A stretch of DNA of 64,000 nt from Flaviramulus sp. (GTDB lineage: Bacteria; Bacteroidota; Bacteroidia; Flavobacteriales; Flavobacteriaceae). Positions 55,642-64,000 of the stretch are shown here, in pieces. The notes beneath the pieces are model-generated. The model ran no database searches and was not told where the DNA came from. It saw only the letters and a list, made by a program, of their open reading frames with translations. The stretch lies in the NCBI GenBank assembly GCA_030731745.1, contig JANQTJ010000014.1, positions 1 to 64,000 on the forward strand, in the 5' to 3' direction. The position numbers and the translations under genes were made by a program. Each line of letters begins with the position of its first letter. The stretch's first letter is position 1.

Positions 55642-57261
55642 TTATGAGTTTTCCTTGTAATAATTTAATAAATTATGAGTAGAAGAATCATGTTCATTAT
55701 CAGAGCTACTGTTAATTTCTTGTAAAATTTTACTCGCTAGTTGTTTTCCTAATTCAACACCAAACTGGTCATAACTAAAAATATTCCAAATAATACCTTG
55801 AACAAATATTTTATGCTCATACAGTGCAATTAACTTACCTAAACTTTCAGGTAAAAGCTTATTGATGAATAAAGTATTGGTTGGTTTATTACCTTCAAAA
55901 ATTTTAAATGGTAATAAAGTATTACTTGTGCCTTCTGCTTTAACATCAGCTTTTGTTTTCCCATTTAATAAAGCTTCCGTTTGCGCTAAGAAATTAGAAA
56001 TCAATTTATCTTGATGGTCTTGATTTCCGTGTAACGATTTTTTGAAACCAATAAAATCAGCAGGTATTAACTTAGTACCTTGATGAATCAATTGAAAAAA
56101 AGCATGTTGAGAATTTGTTCCTGGTTCTCCCCAGATAATGGTTCCTGTTTGATAATCTATCGGATTTCCATTTCTATCTACACTTTTTCCATTACTTTCC
56201 ATTATACCTTGCTGTAAATAAGTAGCAAATTGATTTAGGTATTGTGAATAAGGAATAACGGCTTCGCTTTCAGCTTTAAAAAAATTATTATACCAAACAC
56301 TTATTAGAGCTAATACAACAGGAATATTAGTTGAAAAATCTTCATTTTTAAAATGCTCATCCATTTTGTGAGCCCCTTTTAAAAGATTATCAAAATTAAT
56401 GTAACCTACGGCTAAACTAATTGTTAAACCTACGGCGCTCCAAAGAGAAAAACGCCCTCCAACCCAATCCCACATTGGGAAAATATTATTTTCGTCAATA
56501 CCAAAAGCCTTTACATTTTTAATATTTGTAGAAACCGCTACAAAATGCTTAGCAATAGCATCTTCTGAAGTAAATTTCAAGAACCACGATTTAAGTGTAT
56601 TAGCATTTGATAAAGTTTCCTGAGTTGTAAATGTTTTGGAAACAATAACAAACAAGGTTGTTTCTGGATTAAGTTTTTTAATTACTTCATTTACATGGTC
56701 GCCATCAACATTACTCACAAAATGAGTAGTTAATTGATTTTTGTAGTATTGAAGAGAATCAACAACCATGGCAGGACCAAGATCTGAACCACCAATACCA
56801 ATGTTTACAACATCTGTAAAAGTTTTTCCAGTGTAACCTTTTAAATGTCCATTTACAACATCATTGGTAAAGGCTTCTATTTTTGCTTTTACTTCATAAA
56901 TTTCTGGCATGACATTTACACCTTCAACTTTAAAGACCGTAGTTTTTGGAGCTCTTAAAGCGGTGTGTAAAACAGCTCTTTCTTCTGTTTCATTAATTAT
57001 TTCGCCGGAAAACTGACTTTCAATGGCGTCTTTTAACTTCACCTCATCTGTTAGTTCTAACAAATATTTAAATGTTTCTTCTGTAATTCTGTTTTTTGAA
57101 AAATCTACATAAAAATCGTCCCATCTTATAGTGAATTTATTTGCTCTGTTGCCATCTTTTGCAAATAAATCTTTCATGTGAACATTCTTTATTTCTTCAA
57201 AATGTTCGCTTAATTTTTTCCAAGAACTAGTTGTTGTTGGATTTACATTTGGTAATGACAT
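55642..57261 (-). CDS. pgi: Glucose-6-phosphate isomerase
   Basis: 539 residues of a SIS-fold isomerase that interconverts glucose-6-phosphate and fructose-6-phosphate. Conserved blocks: NIGIGGSDLGPAMV, FVSNVDGDHVNEV, FVIVSKTFTTQETLSNA, FPMWDWVGGRFSLWSAVGL, WGEPGTNSQHAFFQLIHQGTKLIP (the signature) and the catalytic region after GVELGKQLA. Length is normal for the bacterial long form. It is the last gene of a minus-strand run beginning at hmgA, 2 bp after the M23 peptidase stop. Confidence 0.96.
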   Translation of the reverse strand: MSLPNVNPTTTSSWKKLSEHFEEIKNVHMKDLFAKDGNRANKFTIRWDDFYVDFSKNRITEETFKYLLELTDEVKLKDAIESQFSGEIINETEERAVLHTALRAPKTTVFKVEGVNVMPEIYEVKAKIEAFTNDVVNGHLKGYTGKTFTDVVNIGIGGSDLGPAMVVDSLQYYKNQLTTHFVSNVDGDHVNEVIKKLNPETTLFVIVSKTFTTQETLSNANTLKSWFLKFTSEDAIAKHFVAVSTNIKNVKAFGIDENNIFPMWDWVGGRFSLWSAVGLTISLAVGYINFDNLLKGAHKMDEHFKNEDFSTNIPVVLALISVWYNNFFKAESEAVIPYSQYLNQFATYLQQGIMESNGKSVDRNGNPIDYQTGTIIWGEPGTNSQHAFFQLIHQGTKLIPADFIGFKKSLHGNQDHQDKLISNFLAQTEALLNGKTKADVKAEGTSNTLLPFKIFEGNKPTNTLFINKLLPESLGKLIALYEHKIFVQGIIWNIFSYDQFGVELGKQLASKILQEINSSSDNEHDSSTHNLLNYYKENS

Positions 57262-57263
57262 AG

Positions 57264-58583
57264 TTATGAGTTTGCTTGGTTTATTGTGGTTTTTTTAGGG
57301 TCCTCTTTTTTATCAATTTGGGGTTTAAAATTAATATTATCCAATTGATATTTTACAGGCTTTATAAATTCTAAATATTCTGTTTTTAGGGAATCTGAAA
57401 TTGGTTTCGCTTCTGGTAATTTTTGCTTAAAGGGATCTACTTGTTTTCCATTAACCCAAAAACGATAACACACATGGGGTCCACCAGTATTACCAGTCAT
57501 TCCAACCCAACCAATAATATCACCTTGTTTTACGTATTGGCCAACTTTAACATTACGCTTTTTCATGTGAAGGTATTGCGTTTCATAAGTAGCGTTATGT
57601 CTGATTTTAACATAATTACCGTTCCCTCCAGTATAACTAGATTTTGTCACCGTACCGTTAGCTGTTGCCTTAATAGGTGTGCCAATATCAGCAGCAAAAT
57701 CAGTGCCTTTATGCGGGCGCACTTGATACCCATAAACAGCAATCCGTCTTTTTAGATTGTATCTAGAAGAAATTCTAGAAAAAGTTACAGGTGCTTTTAA
57801 AAAGGCGCGACGTAAATTTTTAGCTTCTTCGTTAAAATAATCTACATTCCCTTTTAATGAATCTGATCTAAATCTAAAAGCATAAAAAGGCTCATTATTG
57901 TGCTCAAAATAAGCAGCTTTTACATTATGAACTCCAGCATAAATACTATCGTCTATATACTTATCATTATAAATAACCTTGAAACGATCTCCTTTTTGGA
58001 GACGGCGGAAATCAATAGTCCAAGCAAAAATATCATCTGCCAATTTATTTGTTAAAACGGCACTAACACCCTGCTGATCTAAGGTTTCAGAAATACTACT
58101 ATTAATAACCCCTGTTATTGTTTTTTCAACATATTTAATAGGTTTTCTACTAGTATATGCGTGAATAGAATCTTGAAAATTTATCACAACATATTCTTCT
58201 AAATTAGGCTGATAAATAAAACATTTCGCCGTTTCTAGTGAGTCTTTTGCGCATAAAAGTGTATAAGGTTTACCAACTTGTAAACCTCTAGCAATATTAA
58301 AAGTGTCTTTAGCTTTTTGCGCTATATGAAATATTTTTGGATAACCTACATTGTTTCGTTCTAGAATAAAACCAAATGTATCTCCATTTTTAATGGTATC
58401 TCTTTTAACAATAAAATCATTGAGCTTAAATCCAAATTCTGAAATCTCTTTTGGCTCTTCTACTAAAGCTAATTCTTGTTCTATTAAAGGTTTTTCTTCT
58501 TTTTTACAACTTAAAAACCCTAAAACTAATGCTAGTATTATTAGATATTTATTCCCCAAGTTTCCTTTTCTTTTTCTGTCCAT
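57264..58583 (-). CDS. M23-family peptidoglycan endopeptidase (lipoprotein)
   Basis: 439 residues. The lipoprotein signal ends in VLGFLSCKKEE. A LysM-less N-terminal part (IVKRDTIKNGDTFGFILERNN) and a two-lobed middle region precede the M23 domain, with zinc ligands in HKGTDFAADIGTPI (His and Asp), YLHMKKRNVKVGQYVKQGD and HVCYRFWVNG. It should cleave peptidoglycan cross-links in the periplasm. The ATG at 58583 overlaps the tryptophan dioxygenase gene by 43 bp. A TTG at 58559 would give a shorter, equally good signal peptide (overlap 19 bp). Either way translation is likely coupled. Confidence 0.9.
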   Translation of the reverse strand: MDRKRKGNLGNKYLIILALVLGFLSCKKEEKPLIEQELALVEEPKEISEFGFKLNDFIVKRDTIKNGDTFGFILERNNVGYPKIFHIAQKAKDTFNIARGLQVGKPYTLLCAKDSLETAKCFIYQPNLEEYVVINFQDSIHAYTSRKPIKYVEKTITGVINSSISETLDQQGVSAVLTNKLADDIFAWTIDFRRLQKGDRFKVIYNDKYIDDSIYAGVHNVKAAYFEHNNEPFYAFRFRSDSLKGNVDYFNEEAKNLRRAFLKAPVTFSRISSRYNLKRRIAVYGYQVRPHKGTDFAADIGTPIKATANGTVTKSSYTGGNGNYVKIRHNATYETQYLHMKKRNVKVGQYVKQGDIIGWVGMTGNTGGPHVCYRFWVNGKQVDPFKQKLPEAKPISDSLKTEYLEFIKPVKYQLDNINFKPQIDKKEDPKKTTINQANS

Positions 58584-59458
58584 AAATCTGGAAAAAATAT
58601 TCTTTTTTGATATTTAGGATGCATGTATTTTACCCACTCACTTCCTCCGGTTGCTTCTGCAGCTTTACCATTGATATTTAGATAATGATTTGCAGTATTA
58701 TAATGTGCCATAACCCATTTAATATTAACAGTATAATCATAATGACGCATGGCGTTTATTAAATTTTTATCTGTTTTAGCTTCTTCTGGTAAAGCCTTAA
58801 ATTTAGACCACAAATTATTACCATAATAAAACTTTGTAAATCTAATAAATTCGTCTTTATATCGATCCTCAAAAGCTTTTAATGTATAAGTTTTTTTACC
58901 AGTTTTATAATCTTTCCCTGCAGCTTGCCAATAAAGATGCTCAAAAGCATGCTCGTAAGAGGAGGTTCTATCAATTGTATCTCTAAATCTTTTGTCAATT
59001 AAATTAATAAGCTCCGTTGAAGCAAACTCTATTTTTCTGTATTGAGCACTTTGAAAACCACTTGCTGGTGTTAAAGTGTTTCTAAATTTATTGTACTGCT
59101 CTAAATCCATACCGTCTTTCATGATACTGAAAGATGATGTAAGTACATCAAAATACCTACTTATACGCATTATTTTATCAGTAAAAATTTCAGTAGAAAT
59201 AGCGTCATTTTTAGCTAGTTGTTCTATTTCACTAAGAATCATTTTAAACAATAACTCAGAAATTTGATGATACATAATAAACACCTTTTCGTCAGGAAAA
59301 ACGGTGCGTTGTATTTGTAAATTTAATAAAGCATCGGTTTGAATATAATCCCAATAATTTATTGGTTTACTGTATAATAAACCTTCTAAATGAACATCAA
59401 CATCTTGGTCGATGGCTTCATATTTCTCCTTAAGCTGGTTAGTTATTTTGGAGTTCAA
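58541..59458 (-). CDS. kynA: Tryptophan 2,3-dioxygenase
   Basis: A 305-residue heme enzyme that opens the indole ring of tryptophan to N-formylkynurenine, the first step of the kynurenine pathway. Family features: LLNLQIQRTVFPDEKVFIMYHQISELLFKMIL near the N-terminus, the ASGFQSAQYRKIE region, MAHYNTANHYLNINGKAAEATGGSEWVKYM at the heme and substrate site. The Bacteroidota form is divergent from the gammaproteobacterial one. It is 6 bp after the DUF3108 gene and overlaps the M23 gene. Confidence 0.93.
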   Translation of the reverse strand: MNSKITNQLKEKYEAIDQDVDVHLEGLLYSKPINYWDYIQTDALLNLQIQRTVFPDEKVFIMYHQISELLFKMILSEIEQLAKNDAISTEIFTDKIMRISRYFDVLTSSFSIMKDGMDLEQYNKFRNTLTPASGFQSAQYRKIEFASTELINLIDKRFRDTIDRTSSYEHAFEHLYWQAAGKDYKTGKKTYTLKAFEDRYKDEFIRFTKFYYGNNLWSKFKALPEEAKTDKNLINAMRHYDYTVNIKWVMAHYNTANHYLNINGKAAEATGGSEWVKYMHPKYQKRIFFPDLWTEKEKETWGINI

Positions 59459-59464
59459 AATTTT

Positions 59465-60247
59465 TTAATTTTTTACAACTATTTTAAAAGGATATTTTAA
59501 TCCTTTGAAAGCCTCTAGATCTGCTCTTAACGATCCCACAGCCAAATCTGCTTTTATGCGTAAAGGTACTTTATTTTTGTCTTTTGAAACCCATAGTGTT
59601 AAACTTTCTTCTTCTTTAAAAACACGTCCTGCCATTACATAGGGCCTAAATTTTAGAGATTCAATTTCGCCAAATTGAGTGTCTATAATCTCTTCTCCCA
59701 AATACATAAGCTTAAAACCATAATTTTCTTCATCAAAAAACATATTTGTACGAATCTCATCACCTATTTTCAAATTTTTAACATCGATATTATTTCGAAG
59801 ATAATAATATGTTGAAACCATGTCTTGTATATTTGGTTTGATTTCAAAAACTTTTTGGACATTTTGCTTTTTATCATTTACAAAAGCTTTATTATTTTCA
59901 TGATCAAAATTAATTTCTATATCTTTTGTATGCCCCCCTTCATCTATATTCCTGATAAATTTATATGGTTTTATTGTTTTCCTATCAAAATAAGATTCGT
60001 ATCTATCCTTAACCTTAAAAAACCATTTTATCATGCCTGTTGTCCAGCCTTTCCCAACAACATGATAAACCTCTTTATCTTCTAATTTGGTATCTTTAAC
60101 TGTAAGTGTTGCATTACCTGCTTTTAGCCAATTACTATAACTCATTTTAAATTTAAACCATTCACCATCACCAAATGAAGATTCTTTCTGAGCATAAGCT
60201 ATTTGGAGTGAAGCTATTACCAATATTATTAGTAGTATTTTTTTCAT
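59465..60247 (-). CDS. DUF3108 exported protein
   Basis: 260 residues with a Sec signal (QIAYAQ) and the DUF3108 domain (GEWFKFKMSYSNWLKAGNATLTVKDTK...YESYFDRKTIKPYKFIRNIDEGGHTKDIEINFDHENNKAFV...DMVSTYYYLRN). The family is periplasmic, of unknown function, and possibly binds a lipid or polysaccharide. It is 184 bp after hppD, beyond a terminator-like hairpin, and directly followed by the tryptophan dioxygenase gene. It therefore probably begins a new transcript. Confidence 0.9.
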   Translation of the reverse strand: MKKILLIILVIASLQIAYAQKESSFGDGEWFKFKMSYSNWLKAGNATLTVKDTKLEDKEVYHVVGKGWTTGMIKWFFKVKDRYESYFDRKTIKPYKFIRNIDEGGHTKDIEINFDHENNKAFVNDKKQNVQKVFEIKPNIQDMVSTYYYLRNNIDVKNLKIGDEIRTNMFFDEENYGFKLMYLGEEIIDTQFGEIESLKFRPYVMAGRVFKEEESLTLWVSKDKNKVPLRIKADLAVGSLRADLEAFKGLKYPFKIVVKN

Positions 60248-60380
60248 TTCTATTTGGGTGATTTTATTGTAACTCGATTTACAATACTTTATTGTTAAAG
60301 ATTATAAATTACAATTACTATTCCAAAAATATAAAAATTCTTCAGACCACCTTTTATTATAAGAAACTTAACATAAAATT

Positions 60381-60418
60381 AAAGCTCCATCAAAATAAAT
60401 TTGACAGAGCTTTTTTTT
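60381..60418 (-). terminator. Hairpin after hppD
   Basis: AAAGCTC / GAGCTTT arms with an inner CAAA / TTTG pairing; a T-run is strong on the plus side and weaker on the minus side. It is likely the terminator of the hmgA-hppD unit. Confidence 0.6.
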
Positions 60419-60431
60419 GAAAAAAAATTTT

Positions 60432-61592
60432 TTAAAGTGTCCCTCTATTTGCTTGTTCACGTTCAATAGATTCAAACAAGGCTTTAAAATTTCCTGCACC
60501 AAAGCCTCTAGCTCCCATTCTTTGTATAATTTCAAAAAACAAAGTTGGTCTATCTTGTAGTGGTTTTGTAAAAATTTGTAATAAATAACCTTCCTCATCA
60601 GCATCAATCATAATACCTAAATTTTTTAAAGTTTCAATATCTTCTCTTAGTTCATGACTATATTCCTCTAATCTTCCAGGAACAGCTTTATAATAAGCTT
60701 CTGGTGGTGTTGATAAAAATTCTACACCACGCACTTTTAATTGGCTTACTGCTTTAATAATATCATCGGTAGCTACAGCTATATGTTGAATACCTGCTCC
60801 TTCATAAAAATCGAGATACTCTTCAATTTGTGAACGTTTTTTACCTTTAGCTGGTTCGTTTATTGGGAATTTTATACGTCCGTTACCATTACTCATTACT
60901 TTACTCATAAGTGCAGAGTACTCTGTATGGATTTGTTTATCATCAAAGGATAAGAAATTTTCAAAACCCATTACGTCTTCATACCATTTTACCCACGTAT
61001 TCATTTGACCCCAACCTACATTTCCAACCATGTGATCTATATATTTTAAGCCTATTGGGGCTGGATTATAATCACTTTTCCACTCGCGGAAACCTGGTAA
61101 AAAAGTGCCATTGTAATTTTTGCGTTCTACAAACATGTGCACTGTTTCTCCGTAAGTATAAATTCCTGCTCTAACAACTTCTCCATGTTCATCTTTTTCT
61201 ACAGCGGGCTCCATATAAGATTTGGCTCCTCTACTTGTAGTTTCTTCATATGCTTTTTTTGCATCTTCAACCCAAAGCGCTACCACTTTGACACCATCAC
61301 CATGTTTTACAATATGATTGTTAATTGGTGATTTACTATTGAGAGGAGTTGTTAAAACTAGTTTAATCTTATCTTGTTTTAACACATAACTAACTTGATC
61401 TTTTGAGCCAGTTTCTAAACCTTTGTAAGCGTATGATTGAAAACCGAATGCTGTTTTATAAAAATGTGCTGATTGTTTGGCATTACCCACATAGAATTCT
61501 AAATAATCTGTTCCTAAAAGTGGTAAGAAATCTTGTGCGCCTTCAAATATTTTTTCTAAACCGTAGTTTACTGATTTTATGTCTTTACTCAT
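60432..61592 (-). CDS. hppD: 4-hydroxyphenylpyruvate dioxygenase
   Basis: A 386-residue Fe(II) enzyme that converts 4-hydroxyphenylpyruvate to homogentisate in tyrosine breakdown. It has two vicinal-oxygen-chelate domains. The iron ligands are expected at His in YIDHMVGNV, His in GAGIQHIAVATDDI and Glu in FFEIIQRMGARGFG. The C-terminal helix (GNFKALFESIEREQANRGTL) closes the active site. It follows hmgA by 182 bp, which contains repeat C. Confidence 0.97.
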   Translation of the reverse strand: MSKDIKSVNYGLEKIFEGAQDFLPLLGTDYLEFYVGNAKQSAHFYKTAFGFQSYAYKGLETGSKDQVSYVLKQDKIKLVLTTPLNSKSPINNHIVKHGDGVKVVALWVEDAKKAYEETTSRGAKSYMEPAVEKDEHGEVVRAGIYTYGETVHMFVERKNYNGTFLPGFREWKSDYNPAPIGLKYIDHMVGNVGWGQMNTWVKWYEDVMGFENFLSFDDKQIHTEYSALMSKVMSNGNGRIKFPINEPAKGKKRSQIEEYLDFYEGAGIQHIAVATDDIIKAVSQLKVRGVEFLSTPPEAYYKAVPGRLEEYSHELREDIETLKNLGIMIDADEEGYLLQIFTKPLQDRPTLFFEIIQRMGARGFGAGNFKALFESIEREQANRGTL

Positions 61593-61707
61593 TTTTTGAA
61601 TATTTATTTATGAGTTAAATTGTTTATTCTTAATGCCAAAATTTAACTCTAAACCCTAGCCATGATTAACTCAGTTATTGTACTTTCTTTTGGTTTTGTT
61701 GAATGCT

Positions 61708-61777
61708 TCGCATTTGAAGCGGCATCTTTTTTTTCAAAAATATAGCGTAATGCAGGAAATAGCAAAAAATTAAATTA
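61708..61777 (-). repeat. Stop-codon-abutting hairpin repeat, copy C
   Basis: On the minus strand it begins at the hmgA stop (TAATTTAATTTTTTGC), then TATTTCCTGCATTACGCTATATTTTTG, AAAAAAAAGATGCCGCTTC and AAATGCGAAG. It shares GCTATATTTTT and GATGCCGCTTC-type blocks with copies A and B. The middle loop is very short. Confidence 0.65.
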
Positions 61778-62932
61778 CTCTAACCATGATTTATGATAGC
61801 TTTCATCGGCTATTTTCATGGCTTCTTCTGTTACCATTAAAGGCTTAAAAGTATCTACCATAACAGCGAGTTCTTCGGTTTTTGTTTTTCCAATACTTCG
61901 CTCTGTAGCCCCTGGGTGTGGACCATGCGGAATACCTGCTGGATGTAATGATATGTGACCTGCTTCTACATCGTTTCTACTCATAAAATCGCCATCTACG
62001 TAATACAAAACCTCATCAGAATCTATATTACTGTGATTGTATGGCGCTGGAATAGACTGTGGGTGATAATCGTAAATACGTGGAACAAAACTGCACACAA
62101 CAAAGGCATCAGTTTCAAAAGTTTGATGTACTGGTGGCGGTTGATGGATGCGCCCAGTAATAGGCTCGAAATCGTGAATGGAGAAAGCATATGGATAATT
62201 ATAACCATCGTATCCAACCACATCAAAAGGATGAGAGGCATAAACCATCTCAATAATATCATCTTGCTTTTTAACTTTTATTAAAAAATCACCACTTTCG
62301 TTATTGGTCTCAAGCTCGAAAGGTCTGCGGATATCTCGTTCGCAAAATGGCGAATGTTCTAATAATTGTCCAAACCAATTACGGTAGTTTTTAGGCGTAT
62401 AAATAGGCCTGCGAGACTCCACAATAAACAGCCTATTGTTTTCTGTATCAAAATCAATTTTATAAATAATGCCTCTTGGCACTAATAAATAATCCCCGTA
62501 TTTGAAATCTAGATTTCCTAAATGAGTTCTTAATTTACCTGAACCTTTATGGATAAATATAAGCTCATCTGCATCTGTGTTTTTATAAAAATAATCTTGA
62601 GTTGATTGCTTTGGCGCTGCAAGAATAATAGCGCAATCTTTATTTATCAAAATCGTTTTTCTGCTTTCTAAATAATCTATTTCTGGTTTTACTTGAAAAC
62701 CTTTTAATCGATAAGATTTTATATTATTTACTAAAGCTATTTTTGGGGCTACACTGTATTGTTTTTTTATTTCTTTTACTTGTGTTGGGCGTTGCTCGTG
62801 GTAACTATTTGTGGACATGCCATCAAACCCAATGGTTCCGAACAATTGCTCGTAATACAAACTGCCATCTGCTTTTCTAAATTGTGTGTGACGTTTGTGT
62901 GGAATTTCTCCTAATTTATGATAAAAAGGCAT
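61775..62932 (-). CDS. hmgA: Homogentisate 1,2-dioxygenase
   Basis: A 385-residue Fe(II) dioxygenase that cleaves homogentisate to maleylacetoacetate. Conserved segments include YLVPRGIIYKIDF (cupin), the ligand-bearing DEVLYYVDGDF and HPAGIPHGPHPGATERSIG, and NYPYAFSIHDFEPITGRIHQPPPVHQTFE. It is followed by hppD, the preceding enzyme of the same pathway. No maleylacetoacetate isomerase or fumarylacetoacetase is seen in the window. Confidence 0.97.
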   Translation of the reverse strand: MPFYHKLGEIPHKRHTQFRKADGSLYYEQLFGTIGFDGMSTNSYHEQRPTQVKEIKKQYSVAPKIALVNNIKSYRLKGFQVKPEIDYLESRKTILINKDCAIILAAPKQSTQDYFYKNTDADELIFIHKGSGKLRTHLGNLDFKYGDYLLVPRGIIYKIDFDTENNRLFIVESRRPIYTPKNYRNWFGQLLEHSPFCERDIRRPFELETNNESGDFLIKVKKQDDIIEMVYASHPFDVVGYDGYNYPYAFSIHDFEPITGRIHQPPPVHQTFETDAFVVCSFVPRIYDYHPQSIPAPYNHSNIDSDEVLYYVDGDFMSRNDVEAGHISLHPAGIPHGPHPGATERSIGKTKTEELAVMVDTFKPLMVTEEAMKIADESYHKSWLE

Positions 62933-63242
62933 TTTCTTTAAAATTAAAATGTGTTGTTAAAATATACTAAAGATAGTGAAATTAAATAGATTTCTGCCTT
63001 AGCAGAAATGACAATAATGCCTAATTATTCAGGATTTCTCTTGATAAGAAAATGAAGATGCTGAAGTAAATCTGTCCAAAAAAGTTTCATAATGATACAA
63101 ATATCGTAATTTTTTTAGAATTTTTGATTTTCCAGTAAAGCGTAAAATGAACAGTATTAGAAATTTATTTAGATTCTAGATTTCTGGGAAATAACATTTT
63201 TAAGAGAAACATCCACAGAAGTGTTTGATTTTTTTTTTAAAA
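62933..63242. other. 310-bp intergenic region with palindromic repeats
   Basis: AT-rich sequence between hmgA and the partial gene at 63243. It contains the 25-bp palindrome at 62988-63012 and, from about 63025 to 63120, degenerate repeat-like sequence (GGATTTCTCTTGATAAGAAA; GATGCTGAAGTAAATCTG). A 21-codon frame at 63025-63090 on the minus strand is judged spurious. I see no tRNA or other RNA gene. Confidence 0.5.
62988..63012. repeat. 25-bp palindromic intergenic repeat, copy 3
   Basis: Arms ATTTCTGC / GCAGAAAT with a short loop and the trailing GACA. Compared with the 3301 copy, C-G pairs are replaced by T-A pairs on both arms, preserving the hairpin. Confidence 0.7.
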
Positions 63243-64000
63243 TTAAAACCAAAAACCAATGTTAAAAAACCAAACACTTTGTTTTTCCTCAGGAGAGAAA
63301 CTATATTTTGCTTGAATTGGACCTAAAAAACTATCAATACCATACCCTAATGCATAACCTCGGTAATCTGGCAAGGTTAACCATTCTCCAGTTTCAAAAA
63401 TATTATCATCTATATTTGCCCAATTGCCTTCGGCTGTAATGTGGTGCTTTTTATATACCTCGAAATCTGCAATAAATGATGCTTTTACAAAGCTATTACC
63501 TGTAAGTGAAATAAAATCGTAACCCACAAACGGTATGAAATTATTTATAAAATTATTACCATAACCACCTAAAGCAAAATCTAAAGTTCTAGTAGAATTA
63601 CTGCCCATTTTAAAACCACCACTTGTTTGTAAATTAAAAGCAAATTTATCAGAAACACTAAAAGCATAACCCATATCTGCTTTTGCTATGGAAAAGTCTT
63701 CAAATACTTCATTAAAATTAGAAGCGTATAAATACGTATGTAAATCTCCATTAAAATAAACACCTTTTTTGGGGAAATATTTATTGTCATAAGTATCTAA
63801 TTTTAGATTACCAAAAACACTCAAATAGTCGGTGTTTTCAAAGAAAAAATCATCTGTAGAATTGTTTCCAAAAATAGTTTCAGATTTAACTTCTAAACGT
63901 TTGTGCTCGCCACCAATACTAAATGAAAAATCTCTTCTAAACAACGTTTGAAGATAAAACTGATTGGTTTGGTCTCTTAGCTTTACATCAATTTTATTTA
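63243..64000 (-). CDS. C-terminal barrel of a probable patatin-like phospholipase (partial)
   Basis: The reading frame is open to the window edge, so the N-terminus is missing. The visible about 250 residues are beta-barrel-like with an Omp85/BamA-type end: YDNKYFPKKGVYFNGDLHTYLY, RTLDFALGGYGNNFINNFIPFVGYDFISLTGNSFVKASF, YRGYALGYGIDSFLGPIQAKYSFSPEEKQSVWFFNIGFWF. In Flavobacteriaceae this ending is typical of patatin-like phospholipases with a C-terminal outer-membrane barrel. The catalytic domain would lie outside the window. A BamA/TamA-like protein is the alternative. Confidence 0.65.
   Translation of the reverse strand, partial: NKIDVKLRDQTNQFYLQTLFRRDFSFSIGGEHKRLEVKSETIFGNNSTDDFFFENTDYLSVFGNLKLDTYDNKYFPKKGVYFNGDLHTYLYASNFNEVFEDFSIAKADMGYAFSVSDKFAFNLQTSGGFKMGSNSTRTLDFALGGYGNNFINNFIPFVGYDFISLTGNSFVKASFIADFEVYKKHHITAEGNWANIDDNIFETGEWLTLPDYRGYALGYGIDSFLGPIQAKYSFSPEEKQSVWFFNIGFWF

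Noticed and set aside
63025..63090. 21-codon frame (MKLFWTDLLQHLHFLIKRN...) on the minus strand
   Set aside because: Lies in degenerate repeat-like sequence and the pattern recurs in flavobacterial intergenic repeats as far as I recall; no ribosome site evident.

Overview
The window looks like a stretch of chromosome from a member of the Flavobacteriaceae (Bacteroidota). The DNA is AT-rich. Intergenic regions carry the Bacteroidota promoter signature TTG-N19/20-TAnnTTTG. Many proteins have short Bacteroidota lipoprotein signals. The gene families are typical of the group: TonB receptors of the Oar and carboxypeptidase-regulatory types, DUF5689, DUF3078, DUF2480, choice-of-anchor B, and a CzcA-TolC fusion. 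I see no rRNA, tRNA, CRISPR array, prophage or insertion sequence. The genus cannot be fixed from the sequence alone.

Layout. 1-960: the 5' part of a lipoprotein gene on the minus strand, with a heptanucleotide tandem repeat at its start that currently puts the ATG out of frame (candidate phase variation). 1.2-5.3 kb: a YpfJ-type metallopeptidase, an aldo/keto reductase, an OmpA-like lipoprotein and exonuclease III. 5.4-14.8 kb: a large unrecognised outer-membrane protein, then a metal-efflux cluster (small His-rich protein, CzcA fused to a TolC-like domain, periplasmic adaptor). 14.8-19.4 kb: an M28 peptidase and the sdhCAB succinate dehydrogenase operon with a recognisable promoter. 19.5-28 kb: aminopeptidase P, an LRR lipoprotein, aspartate kinase divergent from an ACT-like protein, BrnQ, an alpha/beta hydrolase, two CX4H/CX2C mini-proteins and ThiL. 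28.1-32.7 kb: a secreted-protein operon ending in an MbnP/MbnH pair, then a third mini-protein. 33.1-43.5 kb: the SUF iron-sulfur cluster (sufA-like, B, C, D, S, E, T, then DUF2480 and DUF3078), interrupted by a lipoprotein, an M43 protease and a META-domain protein. 43.6-52.1 kb: HflX, then two paralogous endonuclease/exonuclease/phosphatase proteins bracketing a DUF5689 lipoprotein and a TonB receptor. 52.2-63 kb: an Oar-like receptor, Pgi, an M23 peptidase and the aromatic amino-acid catabolic enzymes tryptophan 2,3-dioxygenase, HppD and HmgA. The right edge holds the C-terminal barrel of a probable patatin-like phospholipase.

Three themes tie the genes together: metal and redox handling (CzcA cluster, MbnP/MbnH, SUF, Sdh); uptake and breakdown at the cell surface (two TonB receptors, secreted nuclease-like enzymes, several peptidases); and aromatic amino-acid degradation (HmgA-HppD-TDO).

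The least expected signals are five. (1) The heptamer repeat at the lipoprotein start. (2) Pairs of direct repeats 21 bp apart, about 46 bp upstream of two loci for FGH-type zinc-finger mini-proteins. (3) A family of roughly 50-90 bp hairpin repeats, all four copies of which start exactly at the stop codon of the preceding gene, in the same orientation. (4) The MbnP/MbnH pair coupled to two large lipoproteins. (5) The nuclease-like/DUF5689/TonB locus, a plausible nucleic-acid or organophosphate scavenging system.
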